A stretch of 64,000 nt of DNA from Rhizobium sp. BT03 (GTDB lineage: Bacteria; Pseudomonadota; Alphaproteobacteria; Rhizobiales; Rhizobiaceae): NCBI RefSeq assembly GCF_030053155.1, contig NZ_CP125640.1, positions 3,428,001 to 3,492,000 on the forward strand, in the 5' to 3' direction. How positions within the stretch are numbered: the first letter of the stretch is position 1; each line of letters starts with the position of its first letter. The translations under genes and the position numbers were made by a program. The notes below the pieces were generated by a model. That model was not told where the DNA came from. It searched no databases and saw nothing but the letters and a program-made list of their open reading frames with translations. This document shows positions 18,070 to 27,849 of the stretch, in pieces.

Positions 18070-20109
18070 ATGCGTATTACGATCAAACTCAAACTCGCAG
18101 CCGCATTCGGCTTCGTCATACTGTTGCTGGTGGGCAGCGCGGTTTATGGAATCCTCAGCCTCGGCTCGCTGAACGATGCTGTCGGCAATCTCGTCGCGGG
18201 GCCTGCAAAAAGGCTGGAACTGGCTCTGGAAGCGAAGACTGCTGAGCTCAATGCCGTTCGCTGGCAGAAGAACGCGCTTCTGGAAATGGATCCTGAAGTG
18301 GCCAGGAAGGATTATCAGAACGCGGCGAAGAGCATGGAAGAAATGCTCGCCTTCGCGGCCGGCGGCCAGCAACTCGCCACTCCTGAGGGCAAGCCCACCT
18401 GGGACAGGCTGGTGGAGCTCGCCAAACGCTTTACCAACGATTCCAACAAAGTCGCTTCCATTCAGGAAGGCGGCGACCGGGCAGGTGCTGCCGCGCTTTC
18501 GGCGGGAGAGGTTCGCGCCCTCGTCATGGAACTGGAAGATGTCTTCGAAACGCTGGTCACGCTTCAGCAGAAGGCGATGGCGCAAGCCGACGGCGACACA
18601 GACGTTCTTTATAGTTCGACGAGGAACATGCTGATCGCCATTGCTATCGGCGCATCCCTTATCGCTTTCGGCGCAGCACTGTGGATCGCGCTCGGCGTCA
18701 ACGGCGGCCTGCGCAAGATCATGAACGTTGCCAGCGCCGTCGCGGTCGGCGACCTGAACCAGAAGGTCGAGATCAGGAGCAACGACGAGATCAAGGACCT
18801 GGTCGATACGATCAATGTCATGACGAACAATCTCCGCAATACCGCGGAGATCGCAAACGAGATTTCGAACGGTGATCTCAGCGTCACGCCGAAGCCGCTT
18901 TCCGACAAGGATACGCTCGGCATGGCCATGCTCGGCATGGTCAACAACCTGCGGGCCACTGCCAATGTCGCCAACCAGATCGCTGAAGGTGACCTTTCCA
19001 TCGATATCAAGCCGCTTTCGGCCAGCGACACGCTCGGCATCGCGATGCAGAGCATGGTTGCCAATCTTCGCATCACCGCCGACATCGCAACGCAGATCGC
19101 AAATGGCGACCTGATGGTGTCTCCGAAGCCGCTTTCAGCCAAGGACACGCTCGGCATTGCGCTCGAGCAGATGGTCGAGCGTCTGCGTGGCGTCGTCGCC
19201 GATGCGATCTCTGCCGCTGAGAACGTCTCCGCCGGCAGCCAGGAACTTTCGGCAAGCTCCGAGCAGGTATCGCAGGGCGCCAGCGAACAGGCGGCTTCGG
19301 CCGAAGAGGCTTCCGCCTCGATGGAGGAGATGGCTGCCAACATCAAGCAGAATGCCGACAATGCCGCCCAGACGGAAAAGATCGCCCGCCAGTCGGCCAA
19401 GGATGCCGAGGCGAGCGGGAGCGCGGTTGCCCGGGCTGTCGACGCCATGCGCACCATTGCCCAGAAGATCGGCATCGTCCAGGAGATCGCCCGCCAGACC
19501 GACCTCTTGGCGCTCAACGCCGCCGTCGAAGCCGCACGTGCCGGTGAACACGGCAAGGGCTTTGCAGTCGTCGCCTCGGAGGTGCGCAAGCTTGCAGAAC
19601 GCAGCCAGTCGGCCGCGGCCGAAATCAGCGCCATGTCGAGCGATACGGTAACGGTCGCCCAGGACGCCGGCGACATGCTCGGCCGGCTGGTGCCCGATAT
19701 CCGCAAGACGTCGGAACTCATTGCCGAGATCAGCGCCGCCTGCCGCGAGCAGGATATCGGCGCCTCGCAGATCAACGAAGCGATCCAGCAGCTCGACAAG
19801 GTGACGCAGCAGAATGCCGGCGCTTCCGAGCAGATGTCGGCAACCTCCGAGGAACTTGCCTCGCAGGCTGAGGAACTGCAGACGTCGATCGCCTTCTTCA
19901 AGGTCGATAGGGCAGGGGCAGGCCGCGAGCGTGCGCCGGCTGCAAAGGTCACCGCCCGCGGCCGGGCACAGGCAGCACCGCGCAAACCGGCCGGCAAGGC
20001 ACTGATCAATACGATCGCCGGTCAGCAGGCCCGCCTGAAGGGCTTTGCCCTCGACATGTCGATGGGCGGTCCGGACATGGCCGATGACGAATTTAGGGAG
20101 AGCGCGTAG
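18070..20109 (+). CDS. Methyl-accepting chemotaxis protein 2, poly-HAMP
   Basis: Transmembrane chemoreceptor (679 aa). TM1 about 9-30, a periplasmic 4HB-like domain, TM2 about 186-211, HAMP about 212-262, then three tandem 39-residue HAMP-type units at 262-300, 301-339 and 340-378, each with GDL-xx(x)PKPLS or KPLS and DTLG(I/M)A. The signalling hairpin is canonical. Its neighbour at 20324 has just one such unit and otherwise aligns end to end, so one arose from the other by tandem duplication. The start context AGAGAGGAATATTGAGATG is shared with that gene. Poly-HAMP stalks pass signals along the dimer axis; the ligand is unknown. Confidence 0.93.
   Translation: MRITIKLKLAAAFGFVILLLVGSAVYGILSLGSLNDAVGNLVAGPAKRLELALEAKTAELNAVRWQKNALLEMDPEVARKDYQNAAKSMEEMLAFAAGGQQLATPEGKPTWDRLVELAKRFTNDSNKVASIQEGGDRAGAAALSAGEVRALVMELEDVFETLVTLQQKAMAQADGDTDVLYSSTRNMLIAIAIGASLIAFGAALWIALGVNGGLRKIMNVASAVAVGDLNQKVEIRSNDEIKDLVDTINVMTNNLRNTAEIANEISNGDLSVTPKPLSDKDTLGMAMLGMVNNLRATANVANQIAEGDLSIDIKPLSASDTLGIAMQSMVANLRITADIATQIANGDLMVSPKPLSAKDTLGIALEQMVERLRGVVADAISAAENVSAGSQELSASSEQVSQGASEQAASAEEASASMEEMAANIKQNADNAAQTEKIARQSAKDAEASGSAVARAVDAMRTIAQKIGIVQEIARQTDLLALNAAVEAARAGEHGKGFAVVASEVRKLAERSQSAAAEISAMSSDTVTVAQDAGDMLGRLVPDIRKTSELIAEISAACREQDIGASQINEAIQQLDKVTQQNAGASEQMSATSEELASQAEELQTSIAFFKVDRAGAGRERAPAAKVTARGRAQAAPRKPAGKALINTIAGQQARLKGFALDMSMGGPDMADDEFRESA
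18853..19203 (+). repeat. Three tandem 117-bp coding repeats (HAMP-type units)
   Basis: Units at 18853-18969, 18970-19086 and 19087-19203, each 39 codons. They are alike at the protein level (GDL near position 7, KPLS, DTLG near 20-23) but diverged in DNA. The paralogue has one unit at 21107-21223, and the alignment offset shifts by exactly 234 bp across the region. Confidence 0.85.
19129..19410 (+). repeat. 282-bp direct repeat shared with 21149-21430
   Basis: The coding sequence from the last HAMP unit into the signalling helix is base-for-base identical to 21149-21430 in the next receptor gene. The flanking parts of the two genes differ. Recent gene conversion or a recent duplication followed by divergence elsewhere would explain it. 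Confidence 0.85.
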
Positions 20110-20323
20110 GCGCTCTCGGGGAAAGCGCAGGAGCGCTATCCCTCTTCGCAACGGTCGTGGGCCAGCCAGTATGGCCCATGACGCAGGCTTTCGGCGCTTG
20201 GGGAAGCGACACGGAAGTTTATTCGTGCCTTCCGTCGGTTTCGCCGGATGGAATTTCTTTGCTGCATGATGCCGCGCCACTTGGACCATATTTATTGCTT
20301 CGATCTCGGAGAGGAATATTGAG

Positions 20324-22132
20324 ATGCGTATTACGATCAAACTCAAACTCGCGGCTGCATTCGGCTTTGTCATATTATTGCTGGTGGGCAGCGCGATGTA
20401 TGGGATCTTCAGCCTCAGCTCGCTGAACGATGCCGTCAGCGAACTTATTTCCGGTCCTGCAAAAAGGCTGGAACTGGCTCTGGAAGCGAAAACTGCCGAG
20501 CTCGATGCCGTTCGCTGGCAGAAGAATGCGCTTCTGGAAATGGATCCCGAAGCGGTCAAGAAGTACTATCTGAATTCGGCGAGAAGCGTGGATGAGATGC
20601 TCGCCCTCGCGACAAACGGCCAACAGCTCGCCACCGCCGAGGCAAAACCCACCTGGGACCGGCTGATTGAACTGGGCAAACGTTTCGGTGAAGAGTCCGC
20701 CAAAGTCGCCTCCATGCAGGAGAGCGGCGACAGGGCAGGCGCCACCTCATTTTCGTTGAGAGAGGTTGTCGCGCTGGTTGCGGAAATAGAAGAGGTTTTC
20801 GAGACGCTCGTCACGCTTCAGCAGAAGGCCATGTCGAAAGCCGATGGGGACACCGACGCTCTTTATAGTTCGACGAGGAACATGCTGGTGGGCATCGCGA
20901 TCGGGGCTTCCCTCGTTGCGTTCGCCGCCGCGCTCTGGATCGCCCTCGGCGTCAACAGCGGCCTACGCAAGATCATGAACGTTGCCAGCGCTGTCGCGAT
21001 CGGCGACCTGAACCAGAAGGTCGAAATCAGGACCAACGACGAGATCAAGGACCTGGTCAACACGATCAATGTCATGACGGATAACCTTCGCGTCACCGCC
21101 GGTATTGCCAGGCAGATTGCCGACGGCGACCTGACGGTCTCCCCGAAACCGCTTTCAGCCAAGGACACGCTCGGCATTGCGCTCGAGCAGATGGTCGAGC
21201 GTCTGCGTGGCGTCGTCGCCGATGCGATCTCTGCCGCTGAGAACGTCTCCGCCGGCAGCCAGGAACTTTCGGCAAGCTCCGAGCAGGTATCGCAGGGCGC
21301 CAGCGAACAGGCGGCTTCGGCCGAAGAGGCTTCCGCCTCGATGGAGGAGATGGCTGCCAACATCAAGCAGAATGCCGACAATGCCGCCCAGACGGAAAAG
21401 ATCGCCCGCCAGTCGGCCAAGGATGCCGAGATGAGCGGCGAAGCGGTGTCGCGCGCCGTGCAGGCGATGCGGACCATCGCCGAGAAGATCAGCATCGTCC
21501 AGGAGATCGCCCGCCAGACCGACCTCTTGGCGCTCAACGCCGCCGTCGAAGCCGCACGTGCCGGTGAACACGGCAAGGGCTTTGCGGTCGTCGCCTCGGA
21601 AGTGCGCAAGCTTGCCGAACGCAGCCAGTCAGCGGCCGCCGAAATCGGCTCGATGTCGAGCGATACGGTCAAGGCCGCTCAGGACGCCGGCGACATGCTC
21701 GGCCGGCTGGTGCCCGATATCCGCAAGACGGCCGAGCTGGTTTCGGAAATCAGTGCGGCCTGCCGCGAACAGGATATCGGTGCCGGCCAGATCAACGAAG
21801 CGATCCAGCAGCTCGATCGGGTGACGCAGCAGAATGCCGGCGCCTCCGAGCAGATGTCTGCGACCTCGGAAGAGCTCGCGAGCCAGGCGGAAGAGCTGCA
21901 GACGTCGATCGCCTTCTTCAAGGTCGATACGGCAGGCGATCGCCAATTCCGCATGCCAGCCGCCAGGGTAACGGTCCGCAGCGCGGCGCCGGTCGCCGGC
22001 CGCAGCCTCGGCGGCAGGAAGCTCGCCGCCAACAGCGTCGCCGGCCAACAGGCTCGGGCAAAGGGCTTCGCTCTCGATCTCTCCATGGGCGGTCCCGATG
22101 ATGGGGACGCCGAATTCAAGGAAAGCGCCTGA
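20324..22132 (+). CDS. Methyl-accepting chemotaxis protein 3
   Basis: Transmembrane chemoreceptor (602 aa), a tandem paralogue of the preceding gene: same first 12 residues, same periplasmic architecture, TM2 about 186-211 and HAMP, but one 39-residue unit instead of three. A block of 282 bp (21149-21430) is identical to 19129-19410. The periplasmic domains differ more, consistent with different ligands. The tail [14 protein letters not shown] is a variant of the shared C-terminal motif. cheW copy 2 starts 2 bp after its stop. Confidence 0.93.
   Translation: MRITIKLKLAAAFGFVILLLVGSAMYGIFSLSSLNDAVSELISGPAKRLELALEAKTAELDAVRWQKNALLEMDPEAVKKYYLNSARSVDEMLALATNGQQLATAEAKPTWDRLIELGKRFGEESAKVASMQESGDRAGATSFSLREVVALVAEIEEVFETLVTLQQKAMSKADGDTDALYSSTRNMLVGIAIGASLVAFAAALWIALGVNSGLRKIMNVASAVAIGDLNQKVEIRTNDEIKDLVNTINVMTDNLRVTAGIARQIADGDLTVSPKPLSAKDTLGIALEQMVERLRGVVADAISAAENVSAGSQELSASSEQVSQGASEQAASAEEASASMEEMAANIKQNADNAAQTEKIARQSAKDAEMSGEAVSRAVQAMRTIAEKISIVQEIARQTDLLALNAAVEAARAGEHGKGFAVVASEVRKLAERSQSAAAEIGSMSSDTVKAAQDAGDMLGRLVPDIRKTAELVSEISAACREQDIGAGQINEAIQQLDRVTQQNAGASEQMSATSEELASQAEELQTSIAFFKVDTAGDRQFRMPAARVTVRSAAPVAGRSLGGRKLAANSVAGQQARAKGFALDLSMGGPDDGDAEFKESA
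21149..21430 (+). repeat. 282-bp direct repeat, second copy
   Basis: Partner of the repeat at 19129-19410, offset 2020 bp, identical throughout. Confidence 0.85.
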
Positions 22133-22134
22133 TC

Positions 22135-22611
22135 ATGGCTCCAACATCTCTGGAAGCGCAATTCGTGACCTTCAGCCTCGGCGAGGAGATTTTCGCCGTG
22201 CCGGTCGAGGTCGTCCGGGAAATCCTCGACTATGCGGAAGCTTTCAAGATTCCGAACGGTCCCGACTATCTGCTCGGCCTGCGCGATGTGCGCGGGCAGG
22301 GCGTGCCGACGATCGATCTTCGATTGAAGCTCGGCATGACGAAGACCGAGCCGACGCCGCATACGCGGGTGCTCGTCCTCGACGTGCCGATGGAAAGCCG
22401 GCTCCTGACCCTTGGTCTCGTCGCCGACCGCGTCTTCGAGGTCACGCCGTTTCGGCGTGACCAGATCGAGGCGGCGCCCGATATCGGCGTGCGCTGGCGC
22501 TCGGACTATATTGCCGGCGTCGTTCGCCGTGAAAACGGTTTTGTCGTCATCATCGATCTCGCGCGGCTCTTGTCGCGCGAGGACGCCTCTGCACTGCAAT
22601 CGGCGGCCTGA
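22135..22611 (+). CDS. cheW: Chemotaxis adaptor CheW (second copy)
   Basis: A 158-aa CheW. EAQFVTFSLGEEIFAVPVE is the first subdomain and LRDVRGQGVPTIDLRLKLG the interface segment, where the usual N-x-R-G is changed to D-V-R-G. LGLVADRVFEV follows. It starts 2 bp after the third receptor's stop and lies 29 bp before cheR, so it is in the same transcript. Compared with the first copy (N-F-R-G-K) the interface residues differ, which may bias array composition. Confidence 0.93.
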   Translation: MAPTSLEAQFVTFSLGEEIFAVPVEVVREILDYAEAFKIPNGPDYLLGLRDVRGQGVPTIDLRLKLGMTKTEPTPHTRVLVLDVPMESRLLTLGLVADRVFEVTPFRRDQIEAAPDIGVRWRSDYIAGVVRRENGFVVIIDLARLLSREDASALQSAA

Positions 22612-22640
22612 CCGCCGCGTCATTCGGAGTACTGCGTTTT

Positions 22641-23495
22641 ATGAGTATGGCAGCAGCGGAAACCCAATTGCAGGGCGACCGGATCAGCAAGCGCAATTTC
22701 GAGCGGCTTGCCCGGTTCATCTACGACTATAGCGGCATCAAGATGCCGCCGACCAAGCTGACGATGCTCGAGGGGCGGCTGAGGCGCCGTCTTCGGGCAA
22801 CCAACCATGCGACCTTCGACGATTATTGCGACTTCCTGTTCAATCAAGACGGTCTTGCCCGGGAAACCGTCTACCTGATCGACGTGGTGACAACCAACAA
22901 GACCGACTTCTTCCGCGAAGCCAAGCATTTCGACTATATGCAGAGCGTGGCATTGCCGGCGATCGCCGACGGCGGCGTTCGCACCATTCGCACCTGGAGT
23001 TCGGCCTGCTCGACGGGAGCCGAACCCTATACGATGGCGATGGTGCTGGCGGAATTCACCGAAGGCCGCAACGACGTGTCCTACAGCGTGCTGGCAACCG
23101 ATCTTTCCACCGACGTGCTGCAGACCGCGCGCCGGGGCATCTATCCGGAAGATCTCATCGCGCCGGTGCCGCGCGATCTGCAGCGCAAATATGTGCTGAC
23201 GGCCAAGCAGCCGGACCGGCGGGAGGTGCGCATTACGCCGAAGCTGCGCAGCAGGATCGGCTTTGCCCGCATGAACCTGATGGACGAGAAATATCCGATC
23301 GGCGAGCCGATGCATGTCATCTTCTGCCGCAATGTGCTGATCTACTTCGACAAGCCGACCCAGGCCGGCGTGCTCAACCGCCTTTGCGATTGCCTGTCGA
23401 AGGGCGGCTACATGTTCATCGGCCATTCCGAATCGATCACCGGCTTCGACCTGCCTTTGAAGCAGGTCTCGAATACGGTGTTTCAGCGCATTTAG
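22641..23495 (+). CDS. cheR: Chemoreceptor glutamate methyltransferase CheR
   Basis: SAM-dependent O-methyltransferase (284 aa) that methylates receptor glutamates during adaptation. An N-terminal helical domain ([16 protein letters not shown]) precedes the Rossmann domain with [16 protein letters not shown] as the SAM loop and [10 protein letters not shown] as the post-I catalytic region. There is no C-terminal TPR. It is followed 7 bp later by cheB, its opposing enzyme. Confidence 0.95.
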   Translation: MSMAAAETQLQGDRISKRNFERLARFIYDYSGIKMPPTKLTMLEGRLRRRLRATNHATFDDYCDFLFNQDGLARETVYLIDVVTTNKTDFFREAKHFDYMQSVALPAIADGGVRTIRTWSSACSTGAEPYTMAMVLAEFTEGRNDVSYSVLATDLSTDVLQTARRGIYPEDLIAPVPRDLQRKYVLTAKQPDRREVRITPKLRSRIGFARMNLMDEKYPIGEPMHVIFCRNVLIYFDKPTQAGVLNRLCDCLSKGGYMFIGHSESITGFDLPLKQVSNTVFQRI

Positions 23496-23502
23496 AGGCT
23501 TC

Positions 23503-24600
23503 ATGGCTAAGAAAATCCGCGTTCTCATCATCGACGATTCCGCCAGCATCCGTCAGACACTGACGCATGTGCTGGAGCAGGATCCCGATATCGAGATCAT
23601 GGCGGTGGCGTCCGACCCCTTCGTGGCGGCGCGCAAGCTGCTGGAGGAAACCCCCGACGTCATCACGCTCGACGTCGAGATGCCGCGCATGGACGGCATC
23701 ACCTTCCTGCGCAAGCTGATGGCGCAACGGCCCATCCCCGTCGTGATGTGCTCGTCGCTGACGGAAGCGGGTTCGCAAACGCTGATCCAGGCGCTGGAGG
23801 CCGGCGCCGTCGACGTCATTCTGAAATCGAAGATCGGGGCCGCCGACGGCCTCGCCGAAGATGCCATGCGTATCCGCGAAATCGTCAAGAGCGCCTCGCA
23901 TGCACGGCTTACCACCGTGCGGCGCGCCGCCGGCACCATTCGCTCGGCTTCGGCCGACGGGCCGGCCAAGAAGCTGACGGCGGATGCGATGCTGCCGCCG
24001 CCGACCGGGCAGGCAATGGCGAAGACCACCGAGATGGTCGTTTGCGTCGGCGCCTCCACCGGCGGCACGGAGGCGCTGCGTGAATTTCTGGAGGAATTGC
24101 CGGCCAATGCGCCCGGCATGGTGATCGTCCAGCATATGCCGGAGAGATTCACCGACGCCTTTGCCAAGCGGCTGAACGGGCTCTGCGAGGTCGAGGTCAA
24201 GGAGGCCGTCGACGGCGATCCCGTGCTGCGCGGCCATGTGCTGATCGCGCCAGGCGACAAGCACATGCTGCTCGAACGCCAGGGTGCGCGCTATTATGTG
24301 AGCGTGAAAACCGGGCCGCTGGTGTCGCGGCACCGGCCTTCCGTCGACGTGCTCTTTCGTTCGGCGGCGCGCTCGGCCGGCTCGAACGCCATGGGCATCA
24401 TCATGACCGGCATGGGTGACGATGGTGCGCGCGGCATGCTGGAAATGCATCAGGCCGGCGCCTATACGGTGGCGCAGGACGAGGCGAGTTCGGTTGTTTT
24501 CGGCATGCCGAAGGAGGCGATCGCCAAGGGCGGCGTCGACCGTATCCTGCCGCTCGATCAGATCGCCCGCGAAGTGATGATGACGCAGCAGAAGTTCTGA
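23503..24600 (+). CDS. cheB: Chemotaxis methylesterase/glutamine deamidase CheB
   Basis: Two-domain adaptation enzyme (365 aa). The receiver has IIDDSASIR and phospho-acceptor Asp near 56 ([11 protein letters not shown]). The esterase domain has GASTGG with catalytic Ser near 184, VQHMPE with His near 210 and GMGDDG with Asp near 305. Phosphorylation by CheA would activate it. Last gene of the che operon; no cheD or cheZ is seen here. Confidence 0.96.
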   Translation: MAKKIRVLIIDDSASIRQTLTHVLEQDPDIEIMAVASDPFVAARKLLEETPDVITLDVEMPRMDGITFLRKLMAQRPIPVVMCSSLTEAGSQTLIQALEAGAVDVILKSKIGAADGLAEDAMRIREIVKSASHARLTTVRRAAGTIRSASADGPAKKLTADAMLPPPTGQAMAKTTEMVVCVGASTGGTEALREFLEELPANAPGMVIVQHMPERFTDAFAKRLNGLCEVEVKEAVDGDPVLRGHVLIAPGDKHMLLERQGARYYVSVKTGPLVSRHRPSVDVLFRSAARSAGSNAMGIIMTGMGDDGARGMLEMHQAGAYTVAQDEASSVVFGMPKEAIAKGGVDRILPLDQIAREVMMTQQKF

Positions 24601-24797
24601 GACTGTTTGCCCGATAGTCCGGTATCGATCCCGGTTTCCGGCAGAGGATGGCAGCCATGCGCGGCGGCCCTTGAAATTTCCCTGATTTTGTGGTCTTGAG
24701 GCCGCCAATCTTTGCAGCGCTGCCTGTCATGCATGTTCAGGGACATTTCCCGCCCCTGGCAGCGCGCGTCCCGTATCAGTCCCAAGGAAATGCGCCG

Positions 24798-25598
24798 ATG
24801 GCCCGTTCAGCTCTTCTCAATGTCATGGTTCAGGCTGCCCTCAAGGCAGGAAAATCGCTGGGACGTGATTTCGGCGAAGTGCAGAATCTGCAGGTTTCCG
24901 TCAAGGGACCGGGCGATTTCGTTTCCACGGCCGACCGAAAGGCTGAAAAGATCGTCCGGGAAGAGCTGCTCAAGGCGCGCCCCACCTATGGCTTCCTCGG
25001 CGAGGAAAGCGAAGAGATCAAGGGCACGGACGGCGCGCATCGCTGGATCGTCGACCCGCTCGACGGCACGACGAACTTCCTGCATGGCATCCCGGCCTTC
25101 GCCGTCTCGATCGCGCTCGAGCGTAACGGCGAGATCGTCGCCGCAGTCATCTTCAATCCGGCGACCGACGAACTCTATACCGCCGAGCGCGGCGGCGGCG
25201 CCTTCCTCAACGACCGGCGCCTGCGCGTCGCCGCGCGCCGCGTACTCTCGGATTGTGTCATCGGCTGCGGTGTACCGGCGCTCGGCAAGCGCAATCATGG
25301 CAAGTTTCTGGTCGAGCTTCGCCACGTGATGGGCGAAGTCGCGGGTATTCGCCGCTTGGGATCGCCGACGCTCGATCTCGCCTATGTCGCCGCCGGGCGT
25401 TTCGATGGTTTCTGGGAAGCCGAGCTTGCGCCGTGGGACATGGCAGCCGGCATTCTGCTCATCCGCGAAGCCGGCGGGTTCGCCACCGATTGGGATGGTG
25501 GGACGGCGATTCTGGAAAGCGGCGCGATCGTCGCAGGCAACGAAGCCATCCACAAGGCGCTGATCGAAGTCGTCAAGCGGCCGATCCCCGCCAAGTAA
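24798..25598 (+). CDS. suhB: Inositol monophosphatase family protein
   Basis: Mg2+-dependent phosphatase (266 aa) acting on myo-inositol phosphate or related sugar phosphates. Metal ligands are in GEES and DPLDGTTNFLHG, and the C-terminal WDMAAG motif supplies the last ligand. AAGG in other members is replaced by GRFDGFWE before it. In enterobacteria the family member SuhB also works in rRNA antitermination, so either role is possible. The Met at 24798 follows AAGGAA and opens the family-like sequence; the longer frame is rejected. Confidence 0.88.
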   Translation: MARSALLNVMVQAALKAGKSLGRDFGEVQNLQVSVKGPGDFVSTADRKAEKIVREELLKARPTYGFLGEESEEIKGTDGAHRWIVDPLDGTTNFLHGIPAFAVSIALERNGEIVAAVIFNPATDELYTAERGGGAFLNDRRLRVAARRVLSDCVIGCGVPALGKRNHGKFLVELRHVMGEVAGIRRLGSPTLDLAYVAAGRFDGFWEAELAPWDMAAGILLIREAGGFATDWDGGTAILESGAIVAGNEAIHKALIEVVKRPIPAK

Positions 25599-25686
25599 GC
25601 GAAGGAAAATCCGGCTGTTGTAAAGTCACGGTTTTCGCCTCGGCATACTTCAATTCGGCACAATGTTGCTCTAGTCTCCGCCAGCA

Positions 25687-26814
25687 ATGACTCCGGAGGC
25701 AGCGGACCCTATGGAAAATGTGAATGTGGCGGAGATCGGCTCCACCGAAAAGACGGCCGGCGGTTATGCCTACAGGCTTTCGAGCCCCATGCCCTTCCTC
25801 TGGACGATGCTGCTTTTCCTCGTCATCGTCGGCTTTATCGCCGCCATCCTCTTCCGGCAGACGCAGACCGCCTTCATGCACAATCCGGGCCTCAACGGTC
25901 TGATCGTCGGCGTTCTCGCAGTCGGAATCATTCTTGTTTTCAACCATGTGCTGGCGCTTCGCCCCGAAGTGCGCTGGTTCAACTCGTTCCGCGCCGCCGG
26001 CAGCGCCGACAAGGTCAACCGCAATCCGCGGCTGCTCGCACCGATGCGGGCTCTGATCGGCAGCCGCAAGTCCTCGGTGGCGCTGTCGACGACGGCGTTG
26101 CGCTCGATTCTCGATTCGATCGCCACCCGCCTCGACGAATCGCGGGATGTCTCGCGCTACCTGATCGGCCTCCTGGTTTTCCTCGGCCTGCTCGGCACCT
26201 TCTGGGGCCTGATCGGCACGATCGGTTCGATCAGCATGGTCATCCAGTCGCTCGATGCCGGCTCGAACGGCACGGGGGACGTGCTCTCGGCGCTGAAGGA
26301 AGGGCTTTCCACGCCGCTTTCGGGCATGGGCCAGGCCTTCTCATCCTCGCTGCTCGGCCTTTCCGGTTCGCTCATTCTCGGCTTCCTCGATCTTCAGGCC
26401 GGCCGCGCGCAGAACCGTTTTTACATGGAGCTGGAAAACTGGCTGTCCTCGGTCACCGATGTCGGTTCCGACCTGGCGCCGGCCCTCGACGCTGTTTCCG
26501 GCGCTTCCTCCGACGATATGCGCGCGCTCTCCGATTATCTGCGCAAGGTCTCCGAGGAAGGAGGCGCCGGCAGCCAGCGCTCCGTCGCCGCCATGGCGAG
26601 CCTTGCCGAAGGCATTCAGGGCCTGGTCAAGAACATGCGCAACGAGCAGCAGATGCTGCGCGACTGGATCGAGGCGCAGCAGGACGAGGCCAAGGCGGTG
26701 CGCCGCACGCTAGACCGGCTGGCCGAACGCATCGGCATGCAGGAGCGCACGGGCGAGCGGAGCGAGCGCGTGCGCGACCGCGCCAGCCACGCAGAAAAGA
26801 GCGAGGGCAAGTAA
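25687..26814 (+). CDS. MotA/TolQ/ExbB-type proton channel subunit
   Basis: A 375-aa membrane protein. Hydrophobic segments lie at about 36-58, 68-90, 155-180 and 205-235; the last two contain LLGTFWGLIGTIG and SSSLLGLSGSL, the MotA/ExbB channel-lining pattern. A long cytoplasmic C-terminal helix (about 280-375, rich in Arg/Glu) ends in a charged tail. It is immediately followed by an OmpA/MotB-like gene (3-bp gap), so the two should form a proton-driven complex. It is not the flagellar MotA by gene context and is much smaller than ZorA. A Met 8 codons in is an alternative start. Confidence 0.82.
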   Translation: MTPEAADPMENVNVAEIGSTEKTAGGYAYRLSSPMPFLWTMLLFLVIVGFIAAILFRQTQTAFMHNPGLNGLIVGVLAVGIILVFNHVLALRPEVRWFNSFRAAGSADKVNRNPRLLAPMRALIGSRKSSVALSTTALRSILDSIATRLDESRDVSRYLIGLLVFLGLLGTFWGLIGTIGSISMVIQSLDAGSNGTGDVLSALKEGLSTPLSGMGQAFSSSLLGLSGSLILGFLDLQAGRAQNRFYMELENWLSSVTDVGSDLAPALDAVSGASSDDMRALSDYLRKVSEEGGAGSQRSVAAMASLAEGIQGLVKNMRNEQQMLRDWIEAQQDEAKAVRRTLDRLAERIGMQERTGERSERVRDRASHAEKSEGK

Positions 26815-26817
26815 GCC

Positions 26818-27849
26818 ATGGCTCTTGCCCGCAACCGGCGCCGCGAACGCAGCGTGGATTATTGGCCGGGCTTCGTCGATGCGCTGTCGACGCTGCTCAT
26901 CTCGATCATGTTCGTGCTGACGGTTTTCGTCGTCGGGCAATTCATCCTCAGCCGCGAAATAACAGGACGCGATGAGGTGCTCAGTCGCCTCAACAGCCAG
27001 ATCAACGAGCTGACGCAGCTTCTTGCGCTCGAAAAGGGCAGCAATCAGGACCTCCAGGATTCGGTCGCCAATCTGCAGGCCTCGCTTGCCAGTGCCGAGG
27101 GCGATCGCTCGCGGCTGCAGGCGCTGCTGAATGCCGGGTCGGGCGGCCAGGACGCGGCGCAGAAGCGGATCGGCGCGATGACACAGGAGCTTGACGAGCA
27201 GAAACAGGTCAGCGAGCGGGCGCTGAGCCAGGTCGAGCTGCTGAACCAGCAGATCGCAGCGCTTCGCAGCCAGATCGCCGCCGTCGAAGCGGCGCTTCAG
27301 GCTTCGGAGGAGAAAGACCGGGTCTCGCAGACCAAGATCGCCGATCTCGGCAGCCGCCTCAACGTTGCGCTCGCCGCGCGCGTGCAGGAGCTGAACCGCT
27401 ACCGCTCCGACTTCTTCGGCCGCCTGCGCGAGATCCTTTCGGACCGCGAGAATATCCGCATCGTCGGCGACCGTTTCGTCTTCCAATCGGAAGTGCTGTT
27501 TCCCTCGGGCAGCGCCGATCTCAACCCGGAGGGGCAGACCGAGATGGGCAAACTCGCCGCCGCCCTTCTCGATCTCGCCAAGGAAATTCCGCCGGAGATC
27601 AACTGGGTGCTGCGTGTCGACGGCCATACCGATAATGTGCCGCTTGCCGGGACGGGCCGCTATCGCGACAATTGGGAGCTCTCCTCGGCACGTGCGATTT
27701 CGGTCGTCAAGTTCCTGATCGGCCAGGGCGTGCCGGCCGACCGGCTCGTTGCCGCCGGCTTCGGCGAGTTCCAGCCGATCGCGCCCGGCGAAACGCCGGA
27801 TGCGCGGGCCACCAACCGTCGCATCGAGCTGAAGCTGACCGAGAAATAA
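26818..27849 (+). CDS. OmpA/MotB-like peptidoglycan-binding stator protein
   Basis: A 343-aa partner of the preceding channel. One TM helix (about 20-42) carries Asp21 in PGFVDALSTLLISIMF, at the place of the proton-carrying Asp of MotB and TolR. A coiled coil follows at about 50-180. The C-terminal OmpA-like domain (about 215-343) has LFPSGSADLNPEG, VDGHTDNVPL, LSSARA and FGEFQP with the final NRRIEL, all peptidoglycan-binding signatures. The complex is likely a rotary unit anchored to the cell wall. Its stop abuts, with no gap, the stop of the convergent sigma factor gene. Confidence 0.87.
   Translation: MALARNRRRERSVDYWPGFVDALSTLLISIMFVLTVFVVGQFILSREITGRDEVLSRLNSQINELTQLLALEKGSNQDLQDSVANLQASLASAEGDRSRLQALLNAGSGGQDAAQKRIGAMTQELDEQKQVSERALSQVELLNQQIAALRSQIAAVEAALQASEEKDRVSQTKIADLGSRLNVALAARVQELNRYRSDFFGRLREILSDRENIRIVGDRFVFQSEVLFPSGSADLNPEGQTEMGKLAAALLDLAKEIPPEINWVLRVDGHTDNVPLAGTGRYRDNWELSSARAISVVKFLIGQGVPADRLVAAGFGEFQPIAPGETPDARATNRRIELKLTEK

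Noticed and set aside
18853..19203. CRISPR or VNTR-like array
   Set aside because: The 117-bp units are coding, in frame, and diverged in DNA; they are HAMP-type protein repeats.
25687..26814. Flagellar motA
   Set aside because: No flagellar genes nearby, and the partner has a long coiled coil before the OmpA domain.
25687..27849. Zorya phage-defence system (ZorAB)
   Set aside because: The pair resembles ZorA/ZorB in class, but the channel subunit lacks the very long tail and no ZorC, ZorD or ZorE gene is near.
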